From: Siphonodentalium dalli
Taxonomy: Eukaryota > Mollusca > Scaphopoda > Gadilida > Siphonodentaliidae
Assembly: GCA_032622095.1 (NCBI GenBank)
Contig: CP136069.1
Coordinates: 34,942,194-35,006,193 of the forward strand
DNA: 64,000 nt
Direction: 5' to 3'
Shown: positions 61,264 through 64,000 of the stretch, piece by piece
Position numbering within the stretch: the stretch's first letter is position 1
Layout of the letters: every line of letters starts with the position of its first letter
Made by a program: the position numbers and the translations under genes
Notes under the pieces: model-generated
Database searches by the model: none
What the model saw: the letters and a program-made list of their open reading frames with translations, nothing else
What the model was told of the DNA's origin: nothing

Positions 61264-64000
61264 TAGCCAAACCGTGAGGTCCGGCCTGCGACCGAATGTG
61301 CCGTCCTATTGCGAAACATGCCTGCTTGCACATTGATACGATAAAAGTGTCGAAAACGTTAAAGGGATTTTGCCCGTGCAGATGCAAAGTACAGTCGCTT
61401 TCAAAAATACTGGGCATTTTATGGGGCCTCAAACAGCCTGCCCCACCCGTGAGGTCCGGCCTGCGACCGAATGTGCTGTCCTATCGCGAAACATGCCTGC
61501 TTGCACATTGATACGATAAAAGTGTCCAAAACGTCAAAGGGATTTTGCCCGTGCAGATGCAATGTACAGTCGCTTTCAAAAATACTTGGCATTTCATGGG
61601 GCCTCAAACAGCCTGCCCCACCCCAATTATCCAACTCCCAACCCCTGCTCATTAGCCAAACCGTGAGGTCCGGCCTGCGACCGAATGTGCCGTCCTATCG
61701 CGAAACATGCCTGCTTTCACATTGATACGATACAAGTGTCCAAAACGTTAAAGGGATTTTGCCCGTGCAGATGCAAAGTACAGTCGCTTTCAAAAATACT
61801 GGGCATTTTATGGGGCCTCAAACAGCCTGCCCCACCCCAATTATCCAATTCCCAACCCCTGCTCATTAGCCAAACCGTGAGGTTCGGCCTGCGACCGAAT
61901 GTGCCGTCCTATCGCGAAACATGCCTGCTTGCACATTGATACGATACAAGTGTCCAAAACGTTAAAGGGATTTCGCCTGAGCATATGCAAAGTACAGTCG
62001 CTTTCAAAAATACTGGGCATTTAATGGGGCCTCAAACAGCCTGCCCCACCCCAATTATCCAACTCCCAACCCCTGCTCATTAGCCAAACCGTGAGGTCCG
62101 GCCTGCGACCGAATGTGCCGTCCTATTGCGAAACATGCCTGCTTGCACATTGATACGATAAAAGTGTCCAAAACGTTAAAGGGATTTTGCCCGTGCAGAT
62201 GCAAAGTACAGTCGCTTTCAAAAATACTGGGCATTTTATGGGGCCTCAAACAGCCTGCCCCACCCCAATTATCCAACTCCCAACCCCTGCTCATTAGCCA
62301 AACCGTGAGGTCCGGCCTGCGACCGAATGTGCCGTCCTATTGCGAAACATGCCTGCTTGCACTTTGATACGATAAAAGTGTCGAAAACGTTAAAGGGATT
62401 TTGCCCGTGCAGATGCAAAGTACAGTCGCTTTCAAAAATACTGGGCATTTTATGGGGCCTCAAACAGCCTGCCCCACCCCAATTATCCAACTCCCAACCC
62501 CTGCTCATTAGCCAAACCGTGAGGTTCGGCCTGCGACCGAATGTGCCGTCCTATCGCGAAACATGCCTGCTTGCACATTGATACGATAAAAGTTTCCAAA
62601 ACGTTAAAGGGATTTTGCCCGTGCAGATACAAAGTACAGTCGCTTTCAAAAATACTAGGTATTTTGTGGGGCCTCAAACATCCTGCCCCACCCCAATTAT
62701 CCAACTCCCAACCCCTGCTCATTAGCCAAACCGTGAGGTCCGGCCTGCGACCGAATGTGCCGTCCTGTCGCGGAACATGCCTGCTTGCACTTTGATACGA
62801 TAAAAGTGTCCAAAACGTTAAAGGGATTTTGCCTGTGCATATGCAAAGTACAGTCGCTTTCAAAAATACTGGGCATTTTATGGGGCCTCAAACAGCCTGC
62901 CCCACCCCAATTATCCAACTCCCAACCCCTGCTCATTAGCCAAACCGTGAGGTCCGGCTTGCGACCGAATGTGCCGTCCTATCGCGAAACATGCCTGCTT
63001 GCACATTGATTCGATAAAAGTGTCGAAAACGTTAAAGGGATTTTGCCCGTGCAGATGCAAAGTACAGTCGCTTTCAAAAATACTGGGCATTTTATGGGGC
63101 CTCAAACAGCCTGCCCCACCCCAATTATCCAACTCCCAACCCCTGCTCATTAGCCAAACCGTGAGGTCCGGCCTGCGACCGAATGTGCCATCCTATCGCG
63201 AAACATGCCTGCTTGCACATTGATACGATAAAAGTGTCCAAAACGTTAAAGGGATTTTGCCCGTGCAGATGCAAAGTACAGTCGCTTTCAAAAATACTGG
63301 GCATTTTATGGGGCCTCAAACAGCCTGCCCCACCCCAATTATCCAACTCCCAACCCCTGCTCATTAGCCAAACCGTGAGGTCCGGCCAGCGACCGAATGT
63401 GCCGTCCTATCGCGAAACATGCCTGCTTTCACATTGATACGATACAAGTGTCCAAAACGTCAAAGGGATTTTGCCCGTGCAGATGCAATGTACAGTCGCT
63501 TTCAAAAATACTGGGCATTTTATGGGGCCTCAAACAGCCTGCCCCACCCCAATTATCCAACTCCCAACCCCTGCTCATTAGCCAAACCGTGAGGTCCGGC
63601 CTGCGACCGAATGTGCCGTCCTATCGCGAAACATGCCTGCTTTCACATTGATACGATACAAGTGTCCAAAACGTTAAAGGGATTTTGCCCGTGCAGATGC
63701 AAAGTACAGTCGCTTTAAAAAATACTGGGCATTTTATGGGGCCTCAAACAGCCTGCCCCACCCCAATTATCCAATTCCCAACCCCTGCTCATTAGCCAAA
63801 CCGTGAGGTTCGGCCTGCGACCGAATGTGCCGTCCTATCGCGAAACATGCCTGCTTGCACATTGATACGATAAAAGTGTCCAAAACGTTAAAGGGATTTT
63901 GCCTGTGCATATGCAAAGTACAGTCGCTTTCAAAAATACTGGGCATTTTATGGGGCCTCAAACAGCCTGCCCCACCCCAATTATCCAACTCCCAACCCCT
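60944..64000 (-). repeat. Right arm of the inverted duplication
   Basis: This is the reverse-complement partner of 52,580-54,780. It holds 856 extra bases (four monomers, about 61,890-62,746) that the left arm lacks. Part of this insert (about 62,483-62,790) resembles 32.8-33.1 kb in reverse, including tttgtatctg/acctag features. At 60,944 the arm continues into ordinary repeat, whereas the left arm is cut at the matching base 54,780, so this arm is the uninterrupted version. It reaches the window end and may continue. Confidence 0.8.
61437..61451 (-). repeat. 39-bp deletion in a monomer, right arm
   Basis: The text cctgccccacccgtg is the exact reverse complement of the junction at 54,273-54,287, and the coordinates add to 115,724 like the rest of this part of the arm. 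A related monomer near 59,705 carries the same ggcatttcatgg variant but without the deletion, so the deletion happened once, before the inverted copying. Confidence 0.9.

Larger units (their letters stand above)
1..64000. repeat. Tandem satellite array, 214-bp monomer, ~299 copies
   Basis: The same 214-bp unit recurs end to end over the whole window. Each unit opens with gaggccccat and closes with ggggcaggctgttt. The first starts fall at 1, 215, 429, 643 and 857, and the phase is lost only at small indels and at the inversion near 54,780. Copies differ from the majority sequence at only a few positions each, so the array is young or strongly homogenised. The unit is about 50% GC (108 of 214 by hand count). 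Its length is close to one nucleosome plus linker, as in many eukaryotic satellites. No unique DNA, transposon or gene interrupts it. I do not recognise the family, and its position on a chromosome is inference. Neither array edge is seen. Confidence 0.98.
54781..64000 (-). repeat. Inverted block of the same satellite (~43 monomers)
   Basis: From 54,781 to the window end every monomer is the reverse complement of those before it, for example the recurring cctcaaacagcctgcccc. The unit length is still 214 bp and the variant types are the same as on the + strand, so this is the same family in opposite orientation. The block is a mosaic. Different parts match, in reverse, + strand segments near 44.8-46.4, 35.6-36.7, 29.5-30.8, 53.8-54.7 and 52.6-53.9 kb. 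Its right edge is outside the window. Confidence 0.97.

Noticed and set aside
1-64000. Hundreds of short open reading frames on both strands (about 79 residues on the monomer strand, 84 on the opposite strand, up to 135 residues)
   Set aside because: They recur with the monomer, overlap each other on opposite strands and extend across unit edges. The 214-bp unit is not divisible by 3, so no frame continues. Indels are not compensated and variants follow CpG context instead of codon position. No known domain is visible.
1-64000. CRISPR array
   Set aside because: The whole 214-bp unit repeats. There are no short conserved repeats alternating with unique spacers.
1-64000. Tandem RNA genes (5S rRNA, tRNA or snRNA clusters)
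   Set aside because: The unit length is plausible, but I see no 5S or tRNA internal promoter boxes, no cloverleaf and no T-run terminator beyond the five or so T in gtatttttga.
1-64000. Long terminal repeats or transposon-derived unit
   Set aside because: No terminal inverted repeats, target-site duplications, primer-binding site or coding remnants are seen. The array is simply head-to-tail.
1-64000. Bacterial or phage origin of the window
   Set aside because: A 64-kb stretch of a single short tandem repeat with no gene is not known to me for prokaryotes and fits eukaryotic satellite DNA.
1-64000. Naming the species or a known satellite family
   Set aside because: I do not recognise the monomer. 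A search of repeat databases and assembled genomes with the unit at 10,059-10,272 would decide this; I cannot run it.

Overview
The whole 64,000-base window is one tandem satellite DNA array. Every part of it is a copy of a single 214-bp monomer (about 50% GC by hand count), roughly 299 copies, and neither end of the array lies in the window. I found no protein gene, RNA gene, transposon, CRISPR array or unique spacer. This points to eukaryotic heterochromatin (centromeric, pericentromeric, subtelomeric, or a sex- or B-chromosome block). I do not recognise the monomer and cannot name the organism. Many recurrent variants are CpG to TpG/CpA changes, which suggests a host that methylates cytosine.

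Phase: if a monomer starts at the 'gaggcc' motif, the window opens exactly at monomer base 1. Positions 1 to 54,780 (about 256 monomers) run head-to-tail on the + strand. At 54,777-54,781 the array switches orientation across five shared bases, and 54,781 to 64,000 (about 43 monomers) is on the - strand.

Layout on the + strand: two adjacent copies of a 19-monomer block (about 1,650-9,782); a mixed stretch at 9.8-15.7 kb whose start repeats the window start (1-720 matches 10,273-10,990); linked 15-mer and 17-mer duplications at 15.7-22 kb; a 20-mer-spaced duplication (20,440-27,830) containing an earlier 6-mer tandem duplication; a mixed stretch at 27.8-32.4 kb; a 13-mer tandem duplication (32,440-37,990) containing a 4-mer (856 bp) higher-order unit; 7-mer and 24-mer duplications at 37.7-46 kb; a 428-bp dimer duplication (46.7-47.7 kb); and a 5-mer duplication (51.0-53.0 kb). 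These are nested unequal-exchange or amplification events of different ages, not one fixed higher-order repeat.

On the - strand, 61.0-61.9 and 62.7-64.0 kb are reverse-complement copies of 53.8-54.7 and 52.6-53.9 kb, sharing a rare 39-bp deletion. The window therefore holds two arms of a large inverted duplication around a spacer of about 6 kb. Parts of that spacer resemble, in reverse, 44.8-46.4, 35.6-36.7 and 29.5-30.8 kb.

Short open reading frames occur on both strands of almost every monomer but are by-products of the repeat: 214 is not a multiple of 3, so no frame continues through the array. All offsets below count from the 'gaggcc' start of a monomer. Block edges were judged by eye from shared variants and are approximate to tens of bases unless stated as exact.
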